Assembly (NCBI GenBank): GCA_001899685.1
Contig: MKWG01000024.1
Span: forward strand, 1-64,000
Length of the DNA: 64,000 bases
Source of the DNA: Sphingobacteriales bacterium 44-15
GTDB lineage: Bacteria; Bacteroidota; Bacteroidia; Chitinophagales; Chitinophagaceae
Direction: 5' to 3'
Shown piece by piece: positions 1 to 7,836 of this stretch (the first letter of the stretch is position 1; each line of letters starts with the position of its first letter). Below the pieces are notes generated by a model. That model was given only the letters and a program-made list of their open reading frames with translations. It ran no database searches and was not told the DNA's origin. A program made the translations under genes and the position numbers.

Positions 1-75
1 TCCTTTGTTTAAAAAGTGTTCCGTAAGGTTTGAACCAATAAATCCTGCGCCGCCGGTGATTAAAATTCTGATCAT
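1..75 (-). CDS. NAD-dependent nucleotide-sugar epimerase/dehydratase, N-terminal fragment
   Basis: The first 25 codons of a minus-strand gene that runs off the window. The start at 75 gives MIRILITGGAGFIGSNLTEH, the classic Rossmann NAD-binding start (GxxGxxG) of extended short-chain dehydrogenases such as UDP-glucose 4-epimerase or dTDP-glucose dehydratase. It lies 61 bp downstream of the Wzz/BY-kinase gene on the same strand, so it is probably the next gene of the exopolysaccharide operon and supplies an activated sugar. The substrate cannot be told from 25 residues. The fold call is firm; the exact enzyme is open. Confidence 0.85.
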   Translation of the reverse strand, partial: MIRILITGGAGFIGSNLTEHFLNKG

Positions 76-76
76 A

Positions 77-130
77 GTGAATGGTGAATAGACAATAGTG
101 AATAGTGAAACGTGAAAGGTGAGACAACCT
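77..130. repeat. Heptamer-phased GTGANNN repeat
   Basis: Between the BY-kinase gene and the epimerase gene. GTGA-initiated heptamers follow one another in register (GTGAATG, GTGAATA, GTGAAAC, GTGAAAG, GTGAGAC), with one GACAATA variant. It belongs to the dispersed intergenic family seen throughout the window. No open frame or T-tract terminator is visible. Confidence 0.8.
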
Positions 131-136
131 GATACC

Positions 137-2503
137 TCACACCTTCACCTTCTTCCCCTTCGTTTCTTCCGTATACCCGTAGCCGTACCCATAGCCATAC
201 CCGTAGCCATAACCATACCTGCCGCCGCCGGCTTTGATGCCGTTGAATACGATCGCCATATTTTTCAGCGGCTTTATCTTCAGTTGCTCGTCCATTTTTT
301 TGAGGTAGAAGCGGGGGGTAACGCCCTGGCGGATAATATACAGGGTGGCATCGCAGAGCGGTGAAATGATATAGGCATCCGTTACCGGGCTTACCGGGCA
401 GGTGTCTATGAGGATATAATCAAAATGCTGGTCAAGATAATCCAGCAGCTCATTCAGCCGCCCGTTCATGATCAGCTCGGAAGGATTGGGCGGTGTGGGC
501 CCTGAAGAGATGATGGACAGCCCGGGCTGATCCGGCACCGGCCGGATAATGTTTTCCGCTGTTTTTTCGCTGATAAAATACTGGGTGATGCCTGTCTCAC
601 GGGACATATGGAACACCTCGCTGAGCTTGGGCTTGCGGAGGTCCAGCTCTATCAGCACTACTTTTTTGCCTGCCAGTGCCAGGCTGATACCGAGGTTGGC
701 GCAGACAAAGCTCTTGCCTTCACCGGAGATGGAGGAAGTAACGAGGATGCGTTTCTTACGGGCATTGATGCCGAGGTATCCCAGGGAAGTGCGCAAATGC
801 CGGAACTGCTCGGCCGCAAGACTACGCCGTCCCTGGCCGATAACAATGGATGAGCCGGATACCGTTGTCTCCTGCACGATCTCGCCAAGGATCGGCGCCC
901 CGGTGCTTTTTTCAATTTCATCCCGCCGGGAAACCTCCCGGTTGAACAGTTCTTTACCTTCCACAATACCGATGCCCAGTACAAAAGCCAGTCCTATCGC
1001 TGCCAGCCAGATCAGCTTCCGTTTGGGGCTTACCGGGAGCTTACCGGCAATGGCCTGGTCAATGATGCGGCTGTCGGCCACGGTAGAGGAGTAGCTGAGC
1101 GCCGTTTCTTCCCGCTTCTGGAGCAGGAAGGTGTAAATATTGTTTTTGATGGCCTGCTGCCGGCTGATGTTCAGCAGCTCCCTTTCTTTCTGGGGCACAG
1201 TTTGCAGGATGCTGTTGTAGCGGCTGTTGCTCCGGTCGAGGTTGCGGATGCCTGCCTCAAGGCTGTGGCGCTGGTTGCGGATATTTTCCAGTATGCCGGG
1301 CTTCACCGCAGCGATCTGGTCTTCCAGCCCTTTCATAATGGCGTTGTTGGCGCCGGTAACGCCGCTCAGCATGATCCTTTTGCTTTCCAGCTCATAGAGC
1401 GACTGCAGCGACTGGAGGAGGACAGGATCGGTTACGCCCAGGGTTGCCGGCACAATGGCGGAATCCCTGCTTTCCCTGCTGCGCACATAAGACTCTACCT
1501 TATCCAGCACGGCAAGCTGCATATTCATCTCGGTGATCTTCTGGTCGGTAGCGCTTACATTGCTCAGGAACAACTGCCCCTGGGCGCTGAGGTCGATGAT
1601 CTTGTTCTTGGTGCGGAAATGCTCCAGCCCGTGCTCTACCGAATCCAGCTCGTTCACCACGTAGCGCAGCCTTTCGTCCACGAATCTCAGGGTATTGGAC
1701 GCCAGTTGGTTCTTGTCGCGGATAGCGGCATTGTTATAGGCAGCGATCCAGGTATTTAATATTTCTTTGCCGCGGCGGGGCACTGCATCGGTATATACAA
1801 AATTGATCACCGAAGCCACTTTGCTTACCGGGGTAACTTCAAGATTATTCAGCAGCGCTAATCCTACATCTTCAGGATTGGCCAAAGTAAAATATAGCTG
1901 GCGGTCAGATGATTCATGATTGTACCAGGGATTATCCAGGAAGCGGATCTCCCCATAGGGCAACCGGATCCAGTCCCCTGTTTTGTAAGGCTGTTTATCC
2001 AGTGTCACTGTGCTCCTGGCGGAATCGTATTGAAATAATATCTTTCCATCGCCTTCCGGCGCCTGCAGCGAATCGGGGTAGCGGGCCTCCACGATCACCG
2101 GCGAGTTGTGGAAGGCGGATGCATCTTTAATATTGCCCTCCTGCATTATGGGGGCATAGAGATGCAGCTCGGTAGCTACCTGCGTGGCAAGCGTGCGGGA
2201 CAGGATGACCTGGATCTCGTTTTCCACGTTTTTTTTATCGCCGAAAATATTCAGCGATTCCAGCAGTTGGGATTCGTCTATGCCGCTTTTGTCGTCCTTG
2301 ATCAGGATGCTGGCCTTTACCTGGTACAGGGGAGTGGCATAACGCAGGTACAGCCACCCGCCAATAATGCCCAGTACCAACAGCAGGGCAAACAGGGGCC
2401 ACCAGGGCAGGTAGCGGGCGGCAAGGTTCTGCAGCCTTTCACCGATGCTTATTTTTTCCTGCTCATCTTCTTTTTCTATCAACAGATCCTCGAGTTGCGA
2501 CAT
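137..2503 (-). CDS. Wzz-type chain-length protein fused to BY tyrosine autokinase (exopolysaccharide biosynthesis)
   Basis: A 788-residue inner-membrane protein. Residues ~34-53 and ~495-515 are hydrophobic segments that bracket a long periplasmic, partly coiled-coil Wzz/GNVR region. The cytoplasmic C-terminal domain is a bacterial tyrosine kinase: Walker A GEGKS at ~594-598, Walker A' IELDLRKP at ~618-625, Walker B ILIDTCP at ~697-703. The tail has eight tyrosines in strict Tyr-Gly alternation (~763-777), the expected autophosphorylation cluster, encoded by a 6-nt microsatellite (173-217). Family knowledge: such proteins control polymer length and export through cycles of autophosphorylation. 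It follows upxY by 157 bp on the same strand. The single-chain Wzz+kinase form is usual for Bacteroidota. Confidence 0.93.
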   Translation of the reverse strand: MSQLEDLLIEKEDEQEKISIGERLQNLAARYLPWWPLFALLLVLGIIGGWLYLRYATPLYQVKASILIKDDKSGIDESQLLESLNIFGDKKNVENEIQVILSRTLATQVATELHLYAPIMQEGNIKDASAFHNSPVIVEARYPDSLQAPEGDGKILFQYDSARSTVTLDKQPYKTGDWIRLPYGEIRFLDNPWYNHESSDRQLYFTLANPEDVGLALLNNLEVTPVSKVASVINFVYTDAVPRRGKEILNTWIAAYNNAAIRDKNQLASNTLRFVDERLRYVVNELDSVEHGLEHFRTKNKIIDLSAQGQLFLSNVSATDQKITEMNMQLAVLDKVESYVRSRESRDSAIVPATLGVTDPVLLQSLQSLYELESKRIMLSGVTGANNAIMKGLEDQIAAVKPGILENIRNQRHSLEAGIRNLDRSNSRYNSILQTVPQKERELLNISRQQAIKNNIYTFLLQKREETALSYSSTVADSRIIDQAIAGKLPVSPKRKLIWLAAIGLAFVLGIGIVEGKELFNREVSRRDEIEKSTGAPILGEIVQETTVSGSSIVIGQGRRSLAAEQFRHLRTSLGYLGINARKKRILVTSSISGEGKSFVCANLGISLALAGKKVVLIELDLRKPKLSEVFHMSRETGITQYFISEKTAENIIRPVPDQPGLSIISSGPTPPNPSELIMNGRLNELLDYLDQHFDYILIDTCPVSPVTDAYIISPLCDATLYIIRQGVTPRFYLKKMDEQLKIKPLKNMAIVFNGIKAGGGRYGYGYGYGYGYGYGYTEETKGKKVKV

Positions 2504-2577
2504 GGTAGGTGGTTAATGGTAAGAAATACGGATTAAAAAAGTGGTAAGGGATAAGGGGTAAGGTCTGCCGGAAACCT

Positions 2578-2735
2578 GAGGTGTGAAAGCAGCTTTGGGG
2601 TGTGGGCTTTGAGCCGATTGCCCACTGCTCATAGCCCATAGCTCATACCCGCTACCCCCGTCAGCCCCGGGCTGTGAGCTTTGGGCTTTGGGCTGCCAGC
2701 TCCTGGCTGATAGCCGGTTGCTCACTGCTCAACGC
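2578..2735. repeat. AGCNNNN heptamer-phased repeat running into the upxY 3' end
   Basis: Read on the minus strand, successive heptamers begin with AGC (AGCAGTG, AGCCAGG, AGCTGGC, AGCCCAA, AGCTCAC). The tract starts inside the last ~25 codons of upxY (stop at 2661) and continues ~85 bp past the stop into the upxY-BY kinase gap. It is a separate sequence family from the GTGANNN repeats but has the same 7-nt period. The short minus-strand frame 2513-2725 across it has no protein character. Confidence 0.75.
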
Positions 2736-3248
2736 TATATGCGTCCTGCTTACCTTAGCCACGAGGGCATAGCCCATAGAGGGCAGCTCGATCTTCACGG
2801 TATTATTGGTAACCTGTATGATCTTTCCTTCCTGGTGCATAAAGGGCCCGCGGACGATCTTTACGGTGTCGTGCAGGCTTACGCTGATCTTTTCCACGGC
2901 TACGGAATTGTGCTCGCCTAAGAAGTCTTTGACAGACTGGATCTCTTCATCGCGCACTACGGCAGGCCTGCCCAGCCAGTGGATAAAATTGACTACACCG
3001 GAAATAGCTTTTATATAGCTGTGCTGCTTTGGCGTGGCGCGCACAAACACATAAGAGGTAAAAAGCGGCTCCATCAGGGTCTTTTTCCGGTCGTGCCACT
3101 GCCTTACCACTTTATTGAGGGGACAGTAATGTTCCAGTTGTTTCTTTTCCAAAAGGCCGGCTACCTTTTTTTCCCAGCGGGGCCTGGTATATACCACGTA
3201 CCAGCGGGGCTGCGACGGATCGTTCATAACCTGCGATTGATCATTCAT
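2661..3248 (-). CDS. UpxY-family transcription antiterminator (NusG-like)
   Basis: A 195-residue protein. The NusG N-terminal (NGN) domain starts at RWYVVYTRPRWEKK, and a KOW-like C-terminal segment includes QEGKIIQVTNNTVKIELPSM. I chose the ATG at 3248 over the longer frame from 3338 because the extra residues have no NusG character and the bases before 3248 are A/T-rich, as is usual here. UpxY proteins of Bacteroides (family knowledge) act on the long 5' leaders of their own polysaccharide operons to stop premature termination. Here it is the first gene, with a probable promoter ~280 bp upstream and the Wzz/BY kinase next. The last ~20 residues (from about SSEQPAISQE) are encoded by a heptamer repeat and are probably not part of the fold. 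Confidence 0.88.
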   Translation of the reverse strand: MNDQSQVMNDPSQPRWYVVYTRPRWEKKVAGLLEKKQLEHYCPLNKVVRQWHDRKKTLMEPLFTSYVFVRATPKQHSYIKAISGVVNFIHWLGRPAVVRDEEIQSVKDFLGEHNSVAVEKISVSLHDTVKIVRGPFMHQEGKIIQVTNNTVKIELPSMGYALVAKVSRTHIALSSEQPAISQELAAQSPKLTARG

Positions 3249-3525
3249 AATTAAACAATTATAAATTAAGGGGTTGCCGCAATTTCCTTCAAGCACAAAG
3301 CTTCGCTTTTCCCAGTAACATCCTTGTTGCCGGGACATAACAATAGGGTTAACCTAAACAAATTATTCATTCCTTCCATCCGGTAATAGCTGGGAACCTG
3401 CTAAAATTATTCCTCATCACAACACTGAACACGAACAGGCAGGTATCGCCAGACAGGATAGGATCGGTAATGAAGTTCAGGCTTAACAAGATTTTGAATC
3501 AGGGCGCTTCTTTAAGAAACGTGTG
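3249..3525 (-). promoter_or_regulatory. Long 5' leader of the upxY exopolysaccharide operon
   Basis: About 270 bp between the predicted promoter and the upxY start, without a convincing gene. A long untranslated leader is the known target of UpxY antiterminators in Bacteroides, so this is the expected place for a leader terminator or pause site. I did not find a clean GC-rich hairpin with a T-run, so the role rests on position and family knowledge. Confidence 0.45.
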
Positions 3526-3533
3526 CAAAGGTA
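3526..3533 (-). promoter_or_regulatory. -7 box TACCTTTG for the upxY operon
   Basis: On the minus strand TACCTTTG matches the Bacteroidota -7 consensus TAnnTTTG exactly. No clear TTTG -33 box was found. Transcription would start near 3519. Confidence 0.55.
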
Positions 3534-3680
3534 ATTGAAATATGGTAATTGTCAGGTGGGTGAAGCGGAAAAAATGTTATGTCTTTATGATTTCTGTGAA
3601 GATAAAAACGACTTTGATGCATTAGCTAAAAAAACAATACATATCAAGAGCTATAAGTCAATGAGTTATATAGGTTTTTT
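3534..3680. other. Gene-free stretch between the upxY promoter and repeat array 1
   Basis: AT-rich DNA. The plus frame beginning at 3535 runs straight into the repeat array and has no recognisable protein features. I see no RNA gene or hairpin here. Confidence 0.5.
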
Positions 3681-4270
3681 GAACCACGGAGGCCGGGAGA
3701 ACACAGAGGTGCACAGAGGGGGAGTATGGGTTTGCTGTTTATCGTTTACCGTTGCGCTCGCCGCTCCTCTGCGCACGCTGCGAGAAACTTCTTTGAACCA
3801 CGGAGGCAGGGAGAACACGAAGGTGCACAGAGGACAGCAGTTTCTCGTTTGTCGTTTGACGTTTCTCGTTGCGCCCCGCCGCTCCTCTGCGCACGCTGCG
3901 TGAAACTTCTTTGAACCACGGAGGCAGGGAGAACACGAAGGTGCACAGAGGACAGCAGTTTCTCGTTTGTCGTTCGACGTTTCTCGTTGCGCCCCGCCGC
4001 TCCTCCGCGCGCGCTGCGAGAAACTTTTTTGAACCACAGAGGCAGGGAGAACACAGAGGTGCACAGAGGACAGCAGTTTCTCGTTTGTCGTTTGACGTTT
4101 CTCGTTGCGCCCCGCTGCTCCTCCGCGCGCTCTGCGTGAAACTTTTTTGAACCACGGAGGCAGGGAGAACACAGAGGTGCACAGAGGACAGCCGTTTGTC
4201 GTTTGTCGTTTCTCGTTGCGCCCGCTGCCCCTCCGCGCGCCCTGCGTGAAATTCTCTGCATGAAACTCCC
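3681..4270. repeat. Tandem array 1: five ~118-bp composite repeat units
   Basis: The landmark GAACCACGGAGG (GAACCACAGAGG in one unit) recurs at 3681, 3795, 3913, 4031 and 4149, giving periods of 114, 118, 118 and 118 bp. Each unit has three blocks: an ACCACGGAGG...CACAGAGG block, a heptamer block of TTTCTCG/TTTGTCG/TTTGACG, and a GC-rich block ending in GCTGCGTGAAAC. Units are nearly identical, so the array is young or homogenised. Open frames up to 214 aa cross it in several registers only because the repeat lacks stop codons. Units repeat without unique spacers, so it is not CRISPR. Confidence 0.92.
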
Positions 4271-4317
4271 TGCGTGAACCCCTCCAAAAATAGTTTCTTT
4301 TTACCCGCAATATTCCA

Positions 4318-4325
4318 TAGCTTTG
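4318..4325 (+). promoter_or_regulatory. -7 box TAGCTTTG for the marR gene
   Basis: TAGCTTTG fits TAnnTTTG and lies 22 bp before the marR start codon, just outside repeat array 1. Confidence 0.55.
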
Positions 4326-4347
4326 GATTAGTTGTTTAACTAACTAT

Positions 4348-4788
4348 ATGTCCGACAACCAATTTAAAAGAGGAGAACTATATAGTTTTATTACCGGCGC
4401 TGCGTCTACAGCTATCGCAAGAAGGCTGCAGAAAAACTTTAAACAGCACGGTATAGATATCACTATCGAGCAATGGAGCGTTCTGTATCATTTATGGAAG
4501 CAGGACGGGTTGAGCCAGCAGGACCTGTGCAATGCTACCTTCCGCGACAAGCCGAGCATTACAAGGCTGGTAGACAACCTCGAAAAGCTCAGGCTGGTGA
4601 GCAGGGTGCCTTCAAAAGAAGACAGGCGGATAAACCGTATCTACCTGAGCGAGCCCGCCACCAGGCTGAGAGACCTGACCATGGACTTGGCTAACCAGAC
4701 ACTTAATGAAGCGCTTGTGGGCGTAACGGGCGAAGAGATCGAAACCTGTAAATCTGTGCTGCAAAGAGTATATGATAACCTGAAATAA
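4348..4788 (+). CDS. MarR-family transcriptional regulator
   Basis: A 146-residue winged-helix protein. The helix-turn-helix region spans ~45-95 (EQWSVLYHLWKQDGLSQQDL...KPSITRLVDNLEKLRLVSR), and the wing carries the diagnostic KEDRRINRIYLS. Start and length match the family. It precedes the acyl-CoA dehydrogenase gene by 107 bp on the same strand, so it may sense a lipid or aromatic acid derivative and control that gene (inference). A partial copy of the dispersed 142-bp element lies in the gap between the two genes. Confidence 0.9.
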   Translation: MSDNQFKRGELYSFITGAASTAIARRLQKNFKQHGIDITIEQWSVLYHLWKQDGLSQQDLCNATFRDKPSITRLVDNLEKLRLVSRVPSKEDRRINRIYLSEPATRLRDLTMDLANQTLNEALVGVTGEEIETCKSVLQRVYDNLK

Positions 4789-4795
4789 CACCTGT

Positions 4796-4866
4796 GATCA
4801 ATGAAACCTTTTTGCTGTAGCTGGGGTGAGGCGATTAACCGGATTTATTCATAATGTCGGACAACA
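4796..4866 (+). mobile_element. Partial copy A of the dispersed ~142-bp element
   Basis: It shares the core GGTGAGGCGATTAAC and the end TGTCGGACAACA with the complete copy at 21969-22110, plus a short left match (AATGAAACC) to the copy at 38314-38464. The middle of the element is missing. It occupies most of the marR-acyl-CoA dehydrogenase gap, so it may affect expression of the dehydrogenase gene. Confidence 0.7.
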
Positions 4867-4895
4867 TATATTCACAAACATAAAATTTCAACAAT

Positions 4896-6683
4896 ATGAG
4901 CGCTACTGTATCAACTCCCGGTTTACTGAAAGGGGGGGAATGGATCATCAGGGAAAGCCTGCCGGAAAGCATTTTTATACCGGAAGATTTTTCCGAGGAG
5001 CAAAAGATGATCATGGAGATGTGCAGCTCTTTTGTAAAAACAGAAGTGCTGCCGGTGATAGAACGGATCGACAAGCTGGAGCCGGAGCTCATGCCCTCCC
5101 TGCTGGACAAGGCCGGGGAGCAGGGATTGCTTGGCACATCTATACCGGAGGAGTATGGCGGGCTGGGAAAAGATTTTGTAACCTCCACGCTGGTGAATGA
5201 AGGACTCGGCTGCGGGTTTTCCTTTTCCGTAGCGCTTGCTGCGCATACGGGTATCGGCACACTGCCTATTTTATATTTCGGCACCGACGCCCAAAAGCAA
5301 AAGTATATCCCTAAGCTTACCACGGGTGAGTGGAAGGGATCTTACGGGCTTACGGAGCCTAACAGCGGCAGCGATGCGCTGGGCGCTAAAACATCGGCAA
5401 AGCTGAGCGCCGACGGGAAATATTACCTGCTGAACGGACAGAAATGCTGGATCACCAACGGTGGCTTTGCAGATGTATATACGGTATTTGCCAAAGTGGA
5501 CGGGGATAAATTCACTGCGTTTATAGTTGACCGTGGCACGGAAGGCTTTACCCAGGGACCAGAGGAGCATAAAATGGGCATTAAAGGCTCTTCTACGGTG
5601 CAGCTTTATTTCCAGGATGCGAAAGTGCCGGTAGAGAATGTGCTGGGAGAGATCGGCAAGGGACATATTATAGCGTTCAACATCCTCAATATCGGGCGCC
5701 TGAAACTATGTGCCGCCGCATTAGGCGGAGCCAAATCGGCAGCTACTACCTCTATTGAATATGCGAATACCCGTGAGCAGTTCAAACAGCCCATAGCACA
5801 GTTCGGCGCTATCAAACATAAGATCGCTGAAATGGCCATCCGGATGTGGGCAGCCGAAAGCGCCCTGTACCGCACCGCCAAATGGATAGACGAAAAAGAG
5901 CAGGAACTGCTGCAAAGCGGTAAGCCTTTCAACGAAGCGCTGCTCGGGGCAGCAGAAGAATACGCCATTGAATGCGCCATGCTGAAAGTATTCGGGAGCG
6001 AAGTGCTGGATTATGTAGTGGATGAAGGAGTGCAGATACATGGCGGCAACGGGTTCAGCGCGGAGTATATCATCTCGAGAGCATACCGCGACAGCCGCAT
6101 CAACAGGATATTTGAAGGCACCAATGAGATCAATCGTTTACTCACGGTAGATATGGTGCTGAAGCGTGCCATGAAAGGCCGCCTGGATCTTATGGGCCCG
6201 GCAACGGCAGTGCAAAAGGAACTGATGAGCATACCCGACTTCGGCAGCGGGGAAGAAGCGCCTTTTGCAAAGGAGCTGAAGCTGATTGCCAGTATGAAAA
6301 AGGCTATACTGATGGTAGCAGGCGCCGCGGTGCAGAAGCTGATGATGAAGATCGAATCGGAACAGGAGATACTGATGCATATCGCCGACATGGCTATCAA
6401 CGTATTTCATGCCGAAAGCGCACTGCTCCGGGCGATAAAAATAAGCAATACATCAGGCGAAGCTGCCTTATACCAGGATATCGCCAGGACATATCTCTAC
6501 GACACCGCCGACCGCGTAAACAAAAGCGGCAGGGATGCCATCAACGCTTTTGCGGAAGGCGATGAGCAAAGAATGATGCTGCTGGGAGTGAAAAGGTTTA
6601 CCAAAGCAGACAGCTTTAATACTAAAGATGCCCGCAGGCGTATTGCGGATAAGCTGATAAGTGATAACCGGTATGGATTGTAA
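4896..6683 (+). CDS. Acyl-CoA dehydrogenase (VLCAD/ACAD9-like, with C-terminal extension)
   Basis: A 595-residue flavoenzyme that would catalyse alpha,beta-dehydrogenation of acyl-CoA in beta-oxidation. Visible signatures are the FAD/substrate loops YGLTEPNSGSDA and KCWITNGGFADVY, the segment FNILNIGRLKLCAAALGGAK, and FEGTNEINR, which contains the expected catalytic glutamate. At 595 residues it is longer than the ~380 of short and medium-chain enzymes, and the extra C-terminal helical domain resembles VLCAD-type proteins; chain-length preference is inference. The start at 4896 follows an A-rich leader. No electron-transfer flavoprotein genes are adjacent. Confidence 0.92.
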   Translation: MSATVSTPGLLKGGEWIIRESLPESIFIPEDFSEEQKMIMEMCSSFVKTEVLPVIERIDKLEPELMPSLLDKAGEQGLLGTSIPEEYGGLGKDFVTSTLVNEGLGCGFSFSVALAAHTGIGTLPILYFGTDAQKQKYIPKLTTGEWKGSYGLTEPNSGSDALGAKTSAKLSADGKYYLLNGQKCWITNGGFADVYTVFAKVDGDKFTAFIVDRGTEGFTQGPEEHKMGIKGSSTVQLYFQDAKVPVENVLGEIGKGHIIAFNILNIGRLKLCAAALGGAKSAATTSIEYANTREQFKQPIAQFGAIKHKIAEMAIRMWAAESALYRTAKWIDEKEQELLQSGKPFNEALLGAAEEYAIECAMLKVFGSEVLDYVVDEGVQIHGGNGFSAEYIISRAYRDSRINRIFEGTNEINRLLTVDMVLKRAMKGRLDLMGPATAVQKELMSIPDFGSGEEAPFAKELKLIASMKKAILMVAGAAVQKLMMKIESEQEILMHIADMAINVFHAESALLRAIKISNTSGEAALYQDIARTYLYDTADRVNKSGRDAINAFAEGDEQRMMLLGVKRFTKADSFNTKDARRRIADKLISDNRYGL

Positions 6684-6690
6684 TCCTGCA

Positions 6691-6772
6691 GCGTGAGAAG
6701 TGAGACGATAAAGGTGAGATCCTCACGTTTCGCTTCTCACATCTCACGTTTGACGTCTCACCTCTGACATAA
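6691..6772. repeat. Inverted GTGANNN heptamer repeat between convergent genes
   Basis: The left half reads GTGAGAA, GTGAGAC, GATAAAG, GTGAGAT and the right half is complementary heptamers, so the tract can fold into a long imperfect stem that fills the gap between the two convergent gene ends. It has no T-tract. Its left half and the end GACATAAC are nearly identical to the repeat at 45036-45113, which shows common descent. Confidence 0.85.
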
Positions 6773-6774
6773 CG

Positions 6775-7452
6775 CTATCCGTTCTCTTCTCCCACCGCTC
6801 GATTCAAAAAATCAATAAGCGGCTGAATTGCTGAGAAGGCTTCAACCGATTGTTTCAGTAAGTCTTTTGAAGTAAGGGCTGTATCTGTAAGCGATGACAT
6901 TGCCACCCAGCTTTTCAACTTTAAAAATTCGGCTGCGGGGTTGTCTTTTGTGTATCCTTTGGGTACGTTAGTGAGCCGGATCTCATCTTCCCGGTCGAGT
7001 CCGGCGTATATGCCTGAAAATTTTTTGGAGTGGATGATCTTTTTAAATTCGTCGTAGCAGTAGTCAATCTCCTGTCTTATTTTTTGCGTTTCGGCAGGCA
7101 TGGGCATCCATATCCCTCCGCCGATAAAGCTGTTTCCCGGCTCAAGATGGAAATAGTAGCCGGCAAGCACGGATTTTTTTCCTCCTTTATTGATGCTGGC
7201 GGCAAAATTCTTTTTGTAAGGCGTCTTGTCCCTGCTGAAGCGGATATCGCGGTTGATGCGGAACAGGCAGCTTTTTGCCGTTAATGCAGCGACGGAAGGG
7301 TCTTTTTTGCCAAACTGCTCGATGAGCGCCTGGATGAAGTTTTCAAAATCTTTCTTCGCTTCATCGTATTTTTTCCTGTTGGCATCAAACCAGGGTTTGT
7401 TATTATTCTTTGCAAGTTGTTTTAAAAACAACAGCGTGGAAGATTGCAGCAT
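6775..7452 (-). CDS. DUF2461 family protein
   Basis: A 225-residue protein matching the DUF2461/TIGR02453 family: FLKQLAKNNNKPWFDANRKKY at the start, FRINRDIRFSRDKTPYKKNF in the middle, GGGIWMPMPAETQKIRQEI after it. The function is unknown. I took the ATG at 7452 (MLQSS...) rather than 7461, since family members start just before the LLFLKQL segment. It converges with the acyl-CoA dehydrogenase gene. No signal peptide or membrane segment is visible, so it is probably cytoplasmic. Confidence 0.88.
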   Translation of the reverse strand: MLQSSTLLFLKQLAKNNNKPWFDANRKKYDEAKKDFENFIQALIEQFGKKDPSVAALTAKSCLFRINRDIRFSRDKTPYKKNFAASINKGGKKSVLAGYYFHLEPGNSFIGGGIWMPMPAETQKIRQEIDYCYDEFKKIIHSKKFSGIYAGLDREDEIRLTNVPKGYTKDNPAAEFLKLKSWVAMSSLTDTALTSKDLLKQSVEAFSAIQPLIDFLNRAVGEENG

Positions 7453-7482
7453 AATGAGCAAAAATAATCAGAAGTTGCACGT

Positions 7483-7832
7483 AAAGAATTTCACGCAGAG
7501 CGCGCAAAGAAAGCAAAGGCGCAACGGTAAACGATAAACGTCAAGCGGCAAACCGCTGATCTCCTCTCTGTGCCCCTCTGTGTTCTCCGAGCCTCCGTGG
7601 TTCAAAAAAGTTTCACGCAGAGCACGCAAAGAAAGCAAAGGCGCAACGGTAAACGACAAACGAGAAACGTCAAACTGCTGTTCTCCTCTCTGTGCCCCTC
7701 CGTGTTCTCCGAGCCTCCGTGGTTCAAAGAAGTTTCACGCAGCGCGCGCAGAGGAGCGGCGAACGCAACGGTAAACGATAAACAGCAAACCCATACTCCC
7801 CTCCCTGTTCTCCCTGCCTCCGTGGTTCAACA
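7483..7832. repeat. Array 2: three ~122-bp composite repeat units, inverted relative to array 1
   Basis: TTTCACGCAG/TTTCACGC recurs at 7489, 7611 and 7733, a 122-bp period. Each unit carries the same three blocks as the 3681-4270 array but in reverse complement, ending in GCCTCCGTGGTTCAA. The two arrays therefore form inverted repeats around a ~3.2-kb segment holding marR, the acyl-CoA dehydrogenase and DUF2461. The frames that cross it have no protein features. Confidence 0.9.
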
Positions 7833-7836
7833 ACAA

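Noticed and set aside
2513-2725. Minus-strand 70-aa frame after upxY
   Set aside because: It is a translation of the AGCNNNN repeat in another register.
3681-4270. Possible CRISPR array
   Set aside because: Units repeat over their whole ~118 bp without unique spacers, and there are no cas genes nearby.
3666-4310. Several overlapping open frames up to 214 aa across array 1
   Set aside because: They exist in multiple registers because the repeat unit lacks stop codons; the translations are periodic and have no protein features.
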